Shown: one piece after another, positions 22,446-33,414 of the stretch
How the letters are laid out: the number at the start of each line of letters is the position of its first letter
How positions within the stretch are numbered: the first letter of the stretch is position 1
Assembly (NCBI GenBank): GCA_028571685.1
Contig: CM053146.1
Coordinates: 68,543,431-68,607,430 of the forward strand
DNA length: 64,000 bases
Direction of reading: 5' to 3'
Source: Heterohyrax brucei
Taxonomy: Eukaryota > Chordata > Mammalia > Hyracoidea > Procaviidae
Notes under the pieces: generated by a model
The model's input: the letters and a program-made list of their open reading frames with translations, nothing else
Databases searched by the model: none
Told to the model about the DNA's origin: nothing
Translations under genes and position numbers: made by a program

Positions 22446-24440
22446 ATAAAAAACCAACAGTCAACATCATTCTCAGTGGAGAGAGCCTGAAAACATTCCC
22501 CCTTGAGATCAGGAACAAGACAAGGATGCACTTTATCACCACTCCTAGTTCACATTGTGTTAGAAATTCTAGCTAGAGTGTTAAGGCAAGAAAAAAGGAA
22601 TAAATGATATCCAAATTGGTAAGGAAAAAGTATTTACATTTGTCCCTATTTACAGATGATATGATACTATGCATAAAAAACCTAAAAGACTTCAAGAAAA
22701 ACTGTTGGAACTAATAGAAAGATTCAGCACATTAGCAGGATACAAAATAAACATACAAAACTCAGTTGGCTTCCCATGCTCCAACTAAAACAAACAAACA
22801 AAAACCCAATAAAAAGGTAATCGGGAAAACAATACCATTTATAATTACTCTTAAAAAAAGTAAAATACTTTGGAATAAATCTAACCAGGATGTAAAATAC
22901 CTGTTCAAAGAAAACTGCAAAACACGACTCTAAGAACCCCCAAGAAACTCACGTTAAGTGGAGAAACAATCCAACAATCCAACAATTCAACATTGTGGAA
23001 ATGTCAATTTGACCCAAAGCACTCTACAGATACAGTATAATTCCAAACCATATACTAACTGCATTCTTTAGAGAGATGGAAAAACTAATCAATAACTTTT
23101 TTTGGAAAGAGACGAGGCTCTGGATAAATAAAGCACTATTGAAGAAGAAGAAGAAGAAAAAGTAGGAGGACTCATACCACCTGACCTCAGAACTTTTCTA
23201 TACAGCACCCCAGTCTAAACAGTCTGGTACTGGTACAACAACAGACACATTGAGCAATGGAACAGAGTTAGCCAAAATGTAAGTTCATTCACCTATGGTC
23301 ACCTGTTTTTTGCCAAGGCCTGAAGTCTATCAAAGGGAAAGAAGACACTCTTTTAAATAAATGGTGCTGGCAAAACTGTATTTTTGCCTGTAAAAAAATT
23401 AAGCGAGACTCATACCTCAAAACAGATTGAAGACCTAAATATAAAAGCAAAAACTATAAAGGTCATAGTAGAAAAGCTAAGGTCAATGCTACAGGCTCTA
23501 ATACACAGCATAAACAGAACTTGAACCATAAGTAACAATACACAAACACAAGAAGATTAGCTGAGTAATTGGAATCTTCTAAAATTTAAAACTTTCTGCA
23601 TCAAAAGACTTTACCAAAAGAGGACCTACAGACTAGGGAAGAAAAACTGACTATGAAAATCTGAAAAAGTTCTAATCTCTAAAATCTACAGGGAAATCCA
23701 ACACCTCTGCCACAAAAAGACAAATAACTCAAAAAATGGCCAAAGAATATGAACACATAGTTCATAAAAGAAGACATTCAGGCAGCTAACACATACATGA
23801 GGAAATGCTCACACTCACCAGCCAATAAAAACAAAACAAAACCAAACCCAAAACACCCAGACCCAATGCTGTAGAGTTGATTCTGATTCATAGCAATCTT
23901 ACACCAGGCACTAGAGAAATGCAAATCAAAAACACAGTTAGGTACCATCTCACTCCAACATTAGTAGCATGAATCAAAAAAAGACAGAAAGAAAGAAAAC
24001 CCTGAATATAACACATGTTGGAGACGATGCAGGGAAATTGAAGTTCTCATGCACAGCTGTTGGGAATGCAAAATGGTACAACCATTCTGGAAAACAATAT
24101 GGCATTTCCTTATGAAGCCAGAAACAGAAATATCATATGATCTAGCAATCTCACTCCTAGAAATATATCTTAGAGAAGAGTCATCATTGGAATAAACATG
24201 TACACCCATGTTCATTGAAGCATTATTTAAAATAGCAAAAAGATTGAAATAACCTAAGCGTCTACCAACAGATGAGTGGATAAACAACCTATGACATGTA
24301 CACACAATGGAATGCTACATGACAATAAAGAACAATGATGAGTCTGTGCAGCATGTCACAACAGATTATTCTGGAGGGCATTATGCTGAGTAAAATAAGT
24401 AAATCACAAAAGGACAAGTACTATACGAGAACATTATTGT
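22446..24440 (+). pseudogene. L1 ORF2 reverse transcriptase and C-terminal remnant
   Basis: The plus-strand translation includes RT landmarks: an [12 protein letters not shown] region near 22510-22545 and F-T-D-D-M near 22650-22665, the equivalent of the FADDM active-site box. Frameshifts and stops break the frame throughout. The 3' part includes the L1 tract around gcaaaatggtacaaccattc and ccaacagatgagtggataaa. It encodes no functional protein. Confidence 0.8.
23826..23905 (-). mobile_element. AfroSINE tail fragment within L1
   Basis: A-rich start (acaaaacaaaaccaaaccca) then cccaatgctgtagagttgat and tgattcatagcaatctt. Tail only. Short flanking repeats caccag (about 23816 and 23902) are possible duplications. 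Confidence 0.65.
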
Positions 24441-25110
24441 AAAAATTCATGAAAAAGTTTACACACAAAAGAAACAATCTTTGACAATTACAAGGAGGAG
24501 GACTGATAGGGAGGGAAAAACTCTAAATAGATGATAGATAAGTAGTAACTTTGGTAAAGGGTAAGACAGTACGCAACACTGGGGAAGCTAACACAGCCTA
24601 ATCAAGGTAAGGTAATGGAAGCTACATAGGCATATCCACACTCCCTGAGGGACCAAAATACTAGGCTTGGGGTCCAGAATTGCATGATCCTGGGGGACAT
24701 CCAGCTCAACTGGCTTAACATAGTTTATACAGAAAAAGTTCTACACTCTACTTTGCTAAGTAGCTTCTAGGGGCCTAAAAACTTGTGAGTGGCCATCTAA
24801 GACTCTCCACTGGTCTTACTCCATTTGGAACAAGGAAAAATGAAGAAAACCAAAGACGCAAAGGAAAGATTAATCCAAAGGTCTAATGGACCACATCTAC
24901 CACAGCTTCTACCAGACTGAGTCCAGTACAGTTATATGGTTCTCAGCTGCTACCATCAACTGCTCAGACAGGGATCAGAATAGAGGGTCCCAGACACAGC
25001 TGGAGAAAGATGTAGAACAAAATTCTAACTCACACACACACAAGACCAGACTTAACTAGTCTGATAGAGACTGGAAAAATCCCCAAAGTGTGGCCTCCAG
25101 ACACTCTTTT

Positions 25111-25594
25111 CTTTTTTTTTTTTTTAATAGTGATTGAGTGAAAGCATACAATCCAGTTTAAATTTGCATGCCCACCTATCTGCAGCTTCTTCTGCTCTCC
25201 TTGCCTGGTGACAGCACACACTCCTCCTTTCTGTTCTATACATGTCATATCCTCTTAAAAATCTCCTATCCCCTCCTCTCCACCTTCTCCACTTTGCTCT
25301 AGTAAGAGATCAGTAGGACAACATCCTACAGATGCATAGAACCATAAAGTGTACACACGACATGATCACTCTGTCTGTGCCCCCGAGTCCAATCCATTCC
25401 TGTCCAAAGAGCTGTCCTTAGTAATGATTTATGATCAAGGTCAAGATCAGGTGTAGGGGCCATGCTCCCAGGGTAACCCCAGGCCTTCAAACCATCAGTT
25501 GCAATCTTTTAGTGAAGTTCTCAGGGTGCAACCCCCTTTTTTTTTTCTCTTGTGTTGCCACTGGGACTCAACACTGTGAGCCCCATCACAGCTG
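25111..25594 (-). mobile_element. L1 3' UTR insertion, antisense (484 bp)
   Basis: 5'-truncated L1 whose T-run (the poly-A in antisense) lies at 25111-25125. The rest matches the L1 3' UTR at 48867-49330. It is flanked by the perfect 14-bp duplication ccagacactctttt (25097-25110 and 25595-25608). It lies within the 3' UTR of another L1 of a different 3' UTR type. Confidence 0.93.
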
Positions 25595-25803
25595 CCAGAC
25601 ACTCTTTTAACTCAGTAGTGAAGTCCCTCCTGAGGTTCACCCTTCAGCCAAAGATTAGACAGGGCTATAAAATAAAGCAAGACTAAATGTCCACACTTGC
25701 CTAAGGTCAAGAACGAGAAGACAGAAAGGTACAGAAAAGCTGGTAATGGGAACCCAAGGTCAAGAAAGGAAAAGTATTGACATGTCATGAGGTTGGCAGC
25801 CAA

Positions 25804-25825
25804 AGCCAAGTGCCGTCGAGTCGGA
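25804..25825 (-). mobile_element. Ultra-short RTE/SINE tail insertion (22 bp)
   Basis: The insert consists only of agccaagtgccgtcgagtcg plus ga, flanked by direct repeats tggcagccaa (25794-25803) and tggcaaccaa (25826-25835), 9/10 identical. The tail terminus faces the left repeat, consistent with minus orientation. Confidence 0.75.
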
Positions 25826-25929
25826 TGGCAACCAATGTCATATGACAGTATGCAGACTGAGTGTTCAATGAGAAACTAATTTGCTCTGTACAATTTTACC
25901 TGAAACAAAATTAAAAAAAAAACAAAACT

Positions 25930-26749
25930 GATGACTGCTTATATTTTAAGTGTAATAATCTATTCATTATTTTTTTATGATTTTAGAGAAAAAGGAGAGA
26001 CCAATGCTTCAGAGAGAAAAAGTAGCTCTGAAACAAAAACCCTGGAATTGTTACAGATAAATAGAACTATAAACAGAAGAAATACCACGGTGAATAACCC
26101 TGTAAATAGATTCTGAGACGAGTTTAAAACCAATAGGTGGGAAAGGTAGTTTGAACACAGTGTGGCAAAGAATACTAGATTAAAAAATAACTAGATTCTA
26201 TTTCATTATATCAAATGACCATAGATTTAAGAAAGATTTTTCATTCTGTACCTAATAGGTCATTTATGCAAGTATTAAATTAAAAAACAAACAGAATAAT
26301 AATATTTTTTTAAAGATAATATTGTTTCATAAAACTTCTAAGAAAAAGATTGAGTACTTTACATGTGGTTTTGATGTTTTTGATATACAGTGAAGTGCCA
26401 AGGACACCCAAATCATTGGTAACATATTTTACCTTGAAGGACAAAACCTTGTATTCCTGCCAAATCAATTAAATGTTAGCTTGGTACTCTTCTAGTTTGA
26501 TATTATTTATTCTGTCAACCTGTATACTGAAAAGATAACTTTGTAAACCATGGGAAACTAGATGTAAGCCCATAACTGACATCTGATGTATGGAAGGTAA
26601 GCTAATGGCAAAAAAAAGAAAAGAAAATGATCAGATTCCTACACACAGTTACCAAAATATCTCCCCAACAGCCAAGAGGCATGAGTACAAAAGCAGGAAT
26701 GGGATAGGACTAACCACAAGAAGGAGTGAGAGGCAGTCTACTATGCTAA
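25930..26749. other. Unassigned sequence
   Basis: AT-rich, with no recognised repeat or exon. Confidence 0.5.
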
Positions 26750-26796
26750 CCCACAAAATCCACCACCATTGAGTTGGGTTTGACTCACAGACTACA
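26750..26796 (-). mobile_element. AfroSINE tail fragment
   Basis: Only cccacaaaatccaccaccat, tgagttgggtttgactcac. Tail-only copy, diverged. Confidence 0.5.
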
Positions 26797-27019
26797 GATA
26801 TTTCAGGCAGAGCAATGATTTTATAGCCCTTCAAATTGATATTCCTTATATATTTGTACAATATTTATTCAGTGAAGTCAAGATGAACTTCTATGAGAAG
26901 TGGTTTTTGTTTGTTTTTCTCTTAAAGAAACTGTCTTTTGCACTGAGAATGGTATCAACCTAACATTCAGTGTCTCCGCAGAGATACCAGAGATAACAGG
27001 TAGCTATTTTCTTCTGTTT

Positions 27020-27440
27020 GTGTGAGCCATGGGTTTATGTTATGTGATGATTGAGACTGACCTTAGCTGGACTATGCTACTCAGTGTTTCGGCAGCTATA
27101 TAAAGTGGCAGGGGCATGGCCCGTGGTGGCTCATCGTCCCCTCAGCCCACATCTCCCAGCCTTCCACCACCTACCTCTGTCTGTTCAGGTTGCCAGCAGC
27201 CCCCACTATTTTGTCTTTTTATGTCTTGTTCTTGGGACTTGAACTGGCAACTCTTGGGTTCATTGACCCTCATAGCCTATGAGCTGGAACTCTAATCTCT
27301 GACCTGCTGGCCTTGGGTTCATCAGCTTCCAGTTGTGTGAGGCTTGTACTGTGATCCAGAGTTGGACCATTCCAGCTTCTACAATTGTGTGAGCTGTTTC
27401 TTTTACATAATACTTTTCCTAGAGAATCCAGCCTAAGACA
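27020..27440 (+). mobile_element. LTR-like remnant, possibly ERVL
   Basis: Ordered phrases typical of old ERVL-type LTRs: tatataaagtggcaggggca (TATA-like), later ttccagcttctacaattgtg, tgagctgtttcttttacata and gagaatccagcctaagacac at the end. The family cannot be assigned without a search. Confidence 0.45.
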
Positions 27441-27950
27441 CACTGTTTATATCTCCCTTCAAAAGAACATTCTACAGAAAGCATAGTGGTCTCCTCTAGG
27501 CTGCCTCCACCAGGGACTGACAATGCCGAAGTACTCGCCTAGGCCATTGCTGCCTGATCTGATACTCCTCCAGGGCAGCCTTTACTAAGCACTCCCTATG
27601 TCTTGGCCTAGATTTTCAACTGCACTACAATCTGAAGCTCTTCCTACCCAATCCTTTTTATTTCTCTCTCTCTTTTTGCAAGTGTTGTGCCTGTACTCAG
27701 AAAATAGGTTTAGAAATAGTTTGTATTCTCATAGAATAGACAAAAATATTCATTTGTAGTTTTGCCCCTGGGTTATATGAGCTCTTCTGTTCTCTTTTAT
27801 AATACAGTCTCCAGACATCTACATTTTGGGGACACTCTGTAGAACATGATATTAATGCCAGTTCGTTGATATCATCATGGTGATCAGGCAGGATAAACAC
27901 AAAATGATTAGTACACTGGAGGGCTTCCTATGATACATGCACTGTAGGGG
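27441..27950. other. Unassigned sequence
   Basis: Possibly part of the retroviral remnant that follows, but nothing specific is recognised. Confidence 0.4.
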
Positions 27951-28515
27951 TGGGGAATATGGCCTATCAAGATTCAGTGATTCAGGAACTGCTCTTTCAA
28001 TTTTGGGGTTTCCATGATTAAGGCCTTGCCAAATTATTCCTTCCTAAGTAAGAAACAAATTATGCATCTTGCATCTCTTACCACAGACAAATAAGTATAG
28101 CACCAGACAGGCTTCTTTAGGTTCTAGAATCAACATATTTCACTTTTAGGAATAATACTTCAGCCCATACACCAAATGACATGGGAATCACTTATCATCA
28201 AGTTGCATTTGGGATAGGAAAGGGCTTTACGGCAAGTTCATACTGTCTTTGGGCCAATCTGGAATATTGTATGATGCTGGAGATGTTAATGCTGACAAAT
28301 AGATCCACTGTGCCCTTATGACAACTTGGAAAATAATAATTCTGGCTTCTGAGATTCTGGGTAAGACGATCCCATACATAGTGGCCAATTAATATATTTC
28401 GGCTGAAAGTACAGGAAAAAACTCAAGCACAGCTTTAGTAATGAATAAAGATGATACATATTTGCAAGCTGAAAATGAACAGTGGCTGCAGTATAGCAGA
28501 GCTATATTCAGGAGT

Positions 28516-28852
28516 TAAATGTACCATGGACCTCTGAAAGAACAAACAGATCTGTTCTGGAAGAAGTACAACCAGAGGGCTCCTTGGAAGCAAAGATGGA
28601 AAGACTGCATTGTACAGAATGGAAGTGTTGTCAGGAAGGATCAGTCCCTAGAGAAGGACATCATGCTTGGTAGACTGGAGGGTCAACGAAAAAGAGGAAG
28701 ACCCTCAATGAAATGGACTGACATAGCATCCGCAACACTGGGTTTAAGCATAAAAATGATTGTGGGCATGGGGCAAGAGTGGGTAGTGTTTCTTTCTGTT
28801 GTTCATAGGGTTGCTGTGAGTTGAAAATGGCTTGACAGCACCTACCAACAAC
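28516..28852 (+). mobile_element. RTE LINE, 3' end only
   Basis: Last ~337 bp of the RTE, including ggacatcatgcttggtagac and a tail ending tgacagcacctaccaacaac. Flanked by the perfect 10-bp duplication attcaggagt (28506-28515 and 28853-28862). A 101-codon open frame (28519-28824) is a piece of the RTE C-terminus (LEKDIMLGRLEGQRKRGRPS), not a gene. Confidence 0.9.
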
Positions 28853-29544
28853 ATTCAGGAGTAGCCTGGGAAGACAATGGAGAGGGAAAATCTTTCTAAA
28901 GAGTGTAACTTGAAAGTGGTGTTTCACATGGGAGGAGAAGTCGTGTAAGGTAACTGGTGAGTAATCCCCTATGCTAGTCTAGTCAGGAGACTGAATGGAA
29001 TTAGTCTGCAAGATCTAAAAAACAAGGAGATCTGGGGTAGAGGAGTGTAAGTGAGCATTGACACTGAGTACAGGGAGTGACAATCTTTGTGTCACTCCCT
29101 AACACCCACCAGAAATATCTACCACACAGGAGGCACCTGAAACAAACAAAAAACTACCAGTCAACATTAACTAGTCTTTATCATTGGTCACATGAGTATT
29201 GGTGGTCACTGTGGCATAGATGTAGGTTACTGATGGGCCTGGCAGTGTAGATATCCAGTTGACGAAGCCATATCAGCTACTGCTGCTTCTGAATGTCAAC
29301 AAATGTCTGATGGCAACAAAGACAAATGCTGATCATCTGATACTATACTTCAAGGAAACCAACCGACCATTTCATGAAAAATTAGCCATAGTCATCACAG
29401 TTTATTCTAGAAGTGTAAGCAATTTATTCTCACAGCTCTTGCACCTATAAATTTAATTTTCATGTCCTATATAGCCTCACAGCCAGCAACACTACCCAGG
29501 AACTGAGGGAATGCCTAGTCCTCTTGTATTAAATGCCACACATT

Positions 29545-29680
29545 ATAGGATCTGACCAAAAGACCCATTTCATAGCAAAAGCTGTGCAGAAACAGGTCCA
29601 TGACCACGGGATCTAGTGGTTGAATCACATAACAAACCCCTTCAGAAGCAGCTGGCCTTCTGTAATATTGGGATGGCTTA
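29545..29680 (+). pseudogene. Retroviral integrase core remnant
   Basis: One plus-strand frame gives SDQKTHFIAKAVQ and, soon after, HDHGI followed by a stop. This is the conserved segment around the second aspartate of a retroviral DDE integrase; the expected glutamate region downstream is out of frame. It is broken by stop codons and is only a fossil. Confidence 0.6.
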
Positions 29681-29784
29681 CTGAAATCATATCTAAAGTG
29701 CTTCATGGAAATAAATGATACCTGTATGACACCATATTTCTAATAAGGATGCACAGATCTAAGAATTTATTTGAGCCATGATGT

Positions 29785-29955
29785 CAGGAAACTCTGGTGG
29801 TGCAGTGATTCAGTGCCATAGCTGCTAACCGAAAGGTTGGCAGTTTGAGTCTGCCAGGCCCTCCTTGGAAACTCTATGGAGCAGTTCTACTCTGTTCTAG
29901 AGTGTTGCTATAAGTCGGTGTCAACTCAACAGCAGTCAGTCTTTTTGTGATGGCA
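29785..29955 (+). mobile_element. AfroSINE, short form
   Basis: Plus orientation with head aggaaactctggtggtgcag, B-box-like cagtttgagtctgcc and tail tcaactcaacagcagtcagt. Near full length. Confidence 0.85.
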
Positions 29956-30629
29956 GGAGTGGCTCCTCTTACCATCACTCTCAATCACTTGCTTAGGAAA
30001 TTTACACTTTCTGTCCCTTCATCTCCTGTTTTTGTAGAGTTAGTGGACATAGTCCCCAAAAAGAGAGCTCTTGGGATATAGAAAGTGATACATTGAACTA
30101 CAAACCCTGGCTGAAACCAGGGCTTTTGAAATTCCTTACGACAAGGGGCCAGCAGACAGGAAGCGGAGTCATTATATTGGCAAGGGTATTTGACTGATCA
30201 GAAGGAGGCAGAGTTACTTCTACATAATGGGAGAGGGAAAGAAAAACATGAAATTGAGCTAAGGCAGTTGGGTGTAGCCTGGCACTTAATTAAAGCTGAA
30301 ATGGACACTTGCAGCAACTCTAGCCTGAGACGTTAAAAATGTTTAATTTCTCAAGTAAACGTTTCCAAAGTAGGGAAAACATGTAAACATTTTACTAACA
30401 TTTGACGTCGTCAATTTGGGGCAGTAATGTAGTGAAAATAAAGTTGTACTTCCTTACCGACCTAGTTATGACACAGTTATATTAATATTTTGAGTTAGGC
30501 TTTCAGTGAATGTCTCATTAATTTATTTTCTTTTAATCGAACTGACTTCAGTAGAGATCAATGGAGGGCCCTCACCTGATCCATCACTGGACATTAGAAC
30601 TCAGCGATTTCTAAGATTCTCTTTTTTTC

Positions 30630-30812
30630 TGGGAATGCTGGTGCAATAGCGGTTAAGTGCTACATGTGCTAACCATGTAGAGTCAGCAGTTCGAATCCAC
30701 TAAGCACACCTTAGAAACACTATGGAGCAGTTCTACTCTGTCCTATGTGGCTGCTGTGAGTTGGAATCAACTCAGTGGCAGTGGGTTTGGTTGTTTGGCT
30801 TTCTTTTTTCCA
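30630..30812 (+). mobile_element. AfroSINE, short form
   Basis: Near full length with a well-preserved B-box (cagttcgaatcc). The tail gggtttggttgtttggcttt is of interest because its end resembles the tail of the ultra-short insertions. Confidence 0.85.
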
Positions 30813-32249
30813 AGTTAGATAAAATCCCATATTTCTCTACTGACAGTGGCCCTGGTAAATACAAGATGGATCACCAATCCACCAACTGTCTTTAATATTT
30901 TGACCTTGTAATTGCTTCCTTGTATCAGTTAGCAGATGATCCAGCCGGGCAGAGTGGTTCCACAGCAGTCACAGAACAGATATATACAATTTAAAATGAG
31001 ACCTCAGTCTTGTATGCATGTGTTTACTAAAAAGAGGGATGCTGGTAAACAGTGTGGTCACTCAAGTTGTATCATAAAGCTAGAAGACAAAAGAAAAAAG
31101 AAAAAAGAGTTCATCTCTCCGCAGATGTTCAGTACTTATCTTAATCACAAGACCATTTTCTCCTCACTGGAGGTTGGGCAGTATTGACTTTTTTTCTTCT
31201 AAAATGTTTATTGATTTAGATATTTTGTACAGCATAAAGCATTAATGTGTGGGTTAGGAAAGTCTTCTCTCTAAGATACTCAAATCATTAAAAGCCACAA
31301 CTGTTAAAAATATAGATACAGCAAATATGATACACTTGTCATGGCATACGATGGTGGGGAAAGTCAAGGATATTTTAGGTATAATAAATTACAAAATTCA
31401 ATTTCCTTTAGAGGAATAAATAACTATTAAGTTCTATGCAAAGCACACAAGGTTTACATGTATTCAATTTGCACTTTGAGGTAATAGTTCTCATATGTGT
31501 AGACTTAAGTTTGAGGAGAAGAAATCAATTTTAAAGAAGAACTATTAATTTCTAGATGCTTTCTGTTAGTCGTTGTGAACTTAAGCAAATCATCAGAAAG
31601 TCTGAACGTGTGGAAGAGAAACGATGTTAGGTAGTAGGTACGAATCGTTGTCTCAATAATAAAGTATGCAAAAAGTACCTTATCCCTTCACTTTCTTTTA
31701 ATCTAATTAAATTTAGTGGAGATCTTTGGAGAGTTCTCAACTGCTGGCTTGCTGATAAATAAGAAGTCAGTGATTTTTTTTACGTTCCCTCTACTCCCCA
31801 GTTGCATAAAATACCAGCAGTCTTACATGGTACCAAACAATTTGCAGTGGCCTTCTCATTTTTTTCCCATGCTAGTTAACACAGAGATGCCTAGCTATCC
31901 AGCAAGATCTCTTGAAGTCATTAAAATGCACTGTCCAGGTAGAAAATGATGTATGGAGAAGGAGGTCAGTTGATCTCTACCTTAAATGGGGTAAATAACA
32001 AAGTAAGTTCACATATGAGTGCCCTAGTATACCGTGGCAATAGAAAAACAGATATGAGGAGGAAGTAGAAAGATGAGAGACACATGCCCTTGCTTTCTAA
32101 CTTTCAAGTTTGTGAAAAATAGAATGGGAGAAACAACCTAAAATACACGGGGGACTGGAGTGCATTGGTACCAACCAATGACATATTTTCCTGGAAAAGC
32201 AACAAGCTTTTAGGTGAAGTTCGATGTAGTCACACCTGTAATGATCTGT
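30813..32249. other. Unassigned sequence
   Basis: About 1.4 kb without an assigned repeat. The part near 31690-31830 weakly resembles 30535-30620 plus 30811-30840, which may be an old paralogous repeat. Confidence 0.45.
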
Positions 32250-32570
32250 CATCTATTGTGGACTGCCAGAAGGGCAAACAAATCTGTCCTGGAAGAAGTA
32301 TAGCCAGAAAGTTCATTAGAGGTGAGGATGGCAAGACTCTGTCTTGCTTACTTTGGGCATGTAATCAGGAGAGGACAGTCCTTGTAAAAAGATATCATGC
32401 TTGGTAAAATAGAAGGTCAGCAAAAAAGAGGAAGACCCCCAACGAGATGGATTGACACAGAGGTTGCAAAATGAACTCACACACACTCTTGTGAGAAAGG
32501 CGCAGGACCAGGAAACATTTCATTCTGTTACACTCGGAAACAGCTTGATGGCACTTAACACCACAACAGG
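32250..32570 (+). mobile_element. RTE LINE, 3' end only
   Basis: Matches the end of the RTE: tggactgccagaagggcaaa, gatatcatgcttggtaaaat, cccaacgagatggattgaca, ending cttgatggcacttaacacca. Contains a short internal insertion or expansion (acacacactcttgtg). The frame is broken. Confidence 0.85.
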
Positions 32571-33414
32571 TTGTGAAAATAGTGAATAGCACAGGCAGAA
32601 AAAAGTGCCTAGATAATATTTACCAAATCCTTTGACCCCTCAAGCACTGTACGAAGCATGCAGGAAATCCTGGTGCTCCTGTGGGATGGAAGAGAAACTG
32701 AGAGGACTGTCGAATCTGCAGAGGTCTGGAATTGGCACCCAGTGACCACCGTGTGTGTAGACAGTCTGGCTAGGAAGAAATGGACCCTACAACACTGCTG
32801 GCTGAACAGGACTGACCTCTCCTCAGCAATTACTAGGCCAGAGAGGAACCCAAACTAGCCATAGCATTTACCAAGGCGGATTCAAAGTCTCAGTCTTCAC
32901 GTAGATATGATGTTATAAAAGCCCTAGCTTTCATTTTCTCTAAGAGCTATCTTGGAAAGGAGTAGGAGGAGGGATAGGGTATTTTCAAGATCTGCTTTGA
33001 CCTGAAAAAGACAGCAACTAAAATAAAAGCTGAACTGAGTTATAAAACTAAACTACATTTAGTTTGGTGTGTGTGTGTATGTGTGTGTTTTAGGGTCCAG
33101 AAAGGATATAAAGGTAAGATATATATCCCAGTGGAATGGATGTGTACATATATACACATACATACATGCATATATTTATATGTAATATAGTGGTGCGATA
33201 ACTTTAAGGAAGGTTAGATAAATCATAGGAAATAATCAATGCATATTTTCTGTGCACATATGAGTGTGAAGAATAAATTTATGATCCTGCTAAATCTAGG
33301 ATGCAGCCATAAACTTGAGTGACCAGTAAAGGACAAATCTGAGGCTGAATAATAAAGAGGTAACTAGTTTGTGATGCTTTCACCTCTTGACCATGCATTT
33401 CCGTAAAGAACCAT
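32571..33414. other. Unassigned sequence with a (TG)n run
   Basis: A (TG)n-like run occurs at about 33063-33090 and alternating purine-pyrimidine sequence at 33130-33185. A possible degraded SINE head (ggaaatcctggtgctcctgt) lies near 32665. Nothing else is recognised. Confidence 0.45.

Larger units (their letters stand above)
21373..25929 (+). mobile_element. L1 LINE, 5'-truncated, with four nested insertions
   Basis: Starts inside ORF2 upstream of the RT (aaggcttcaatggggaattc; accctgataccaaaatcaaa), passes through the RT and C-terminal region to about 24440, then a long 3' UTR and an A-rich end (attaaaaaaaaaacaaaac) near 25929. Later insertions interrupt it: a mariner MITE (21889-22441), a SINE tail (about 23826-23905), an antisense L1 3' end (25111-25594) and a 22-bp tail insertion (25804-25825). 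It is therefore older than all four. Confidence 0.88.
27951..30330 (+). mobile_element. Ancient endogenous retrovirus internal region
   Basis: Heavily mutated plus-strand sequence whose only interpretable coding signal is a retroviral-type integrase core near 29545-29680. No intact gag, pol or env frame exists, and no flanking LTR pair was identified; 27020-27440 might be the 5' side. The region was later broken by an RTE insertion (28516-28852) and an AfroSINE (29785). Limits and class are uncertain. It is a fossil without coding potential. Confidence 0.55.

Noticed and set aside
28519..28824. 101-codon open frame
   Set aside because: It is the C-terminal piece of an RTE LINE 3' fragment with a target duplication, not a host gene.
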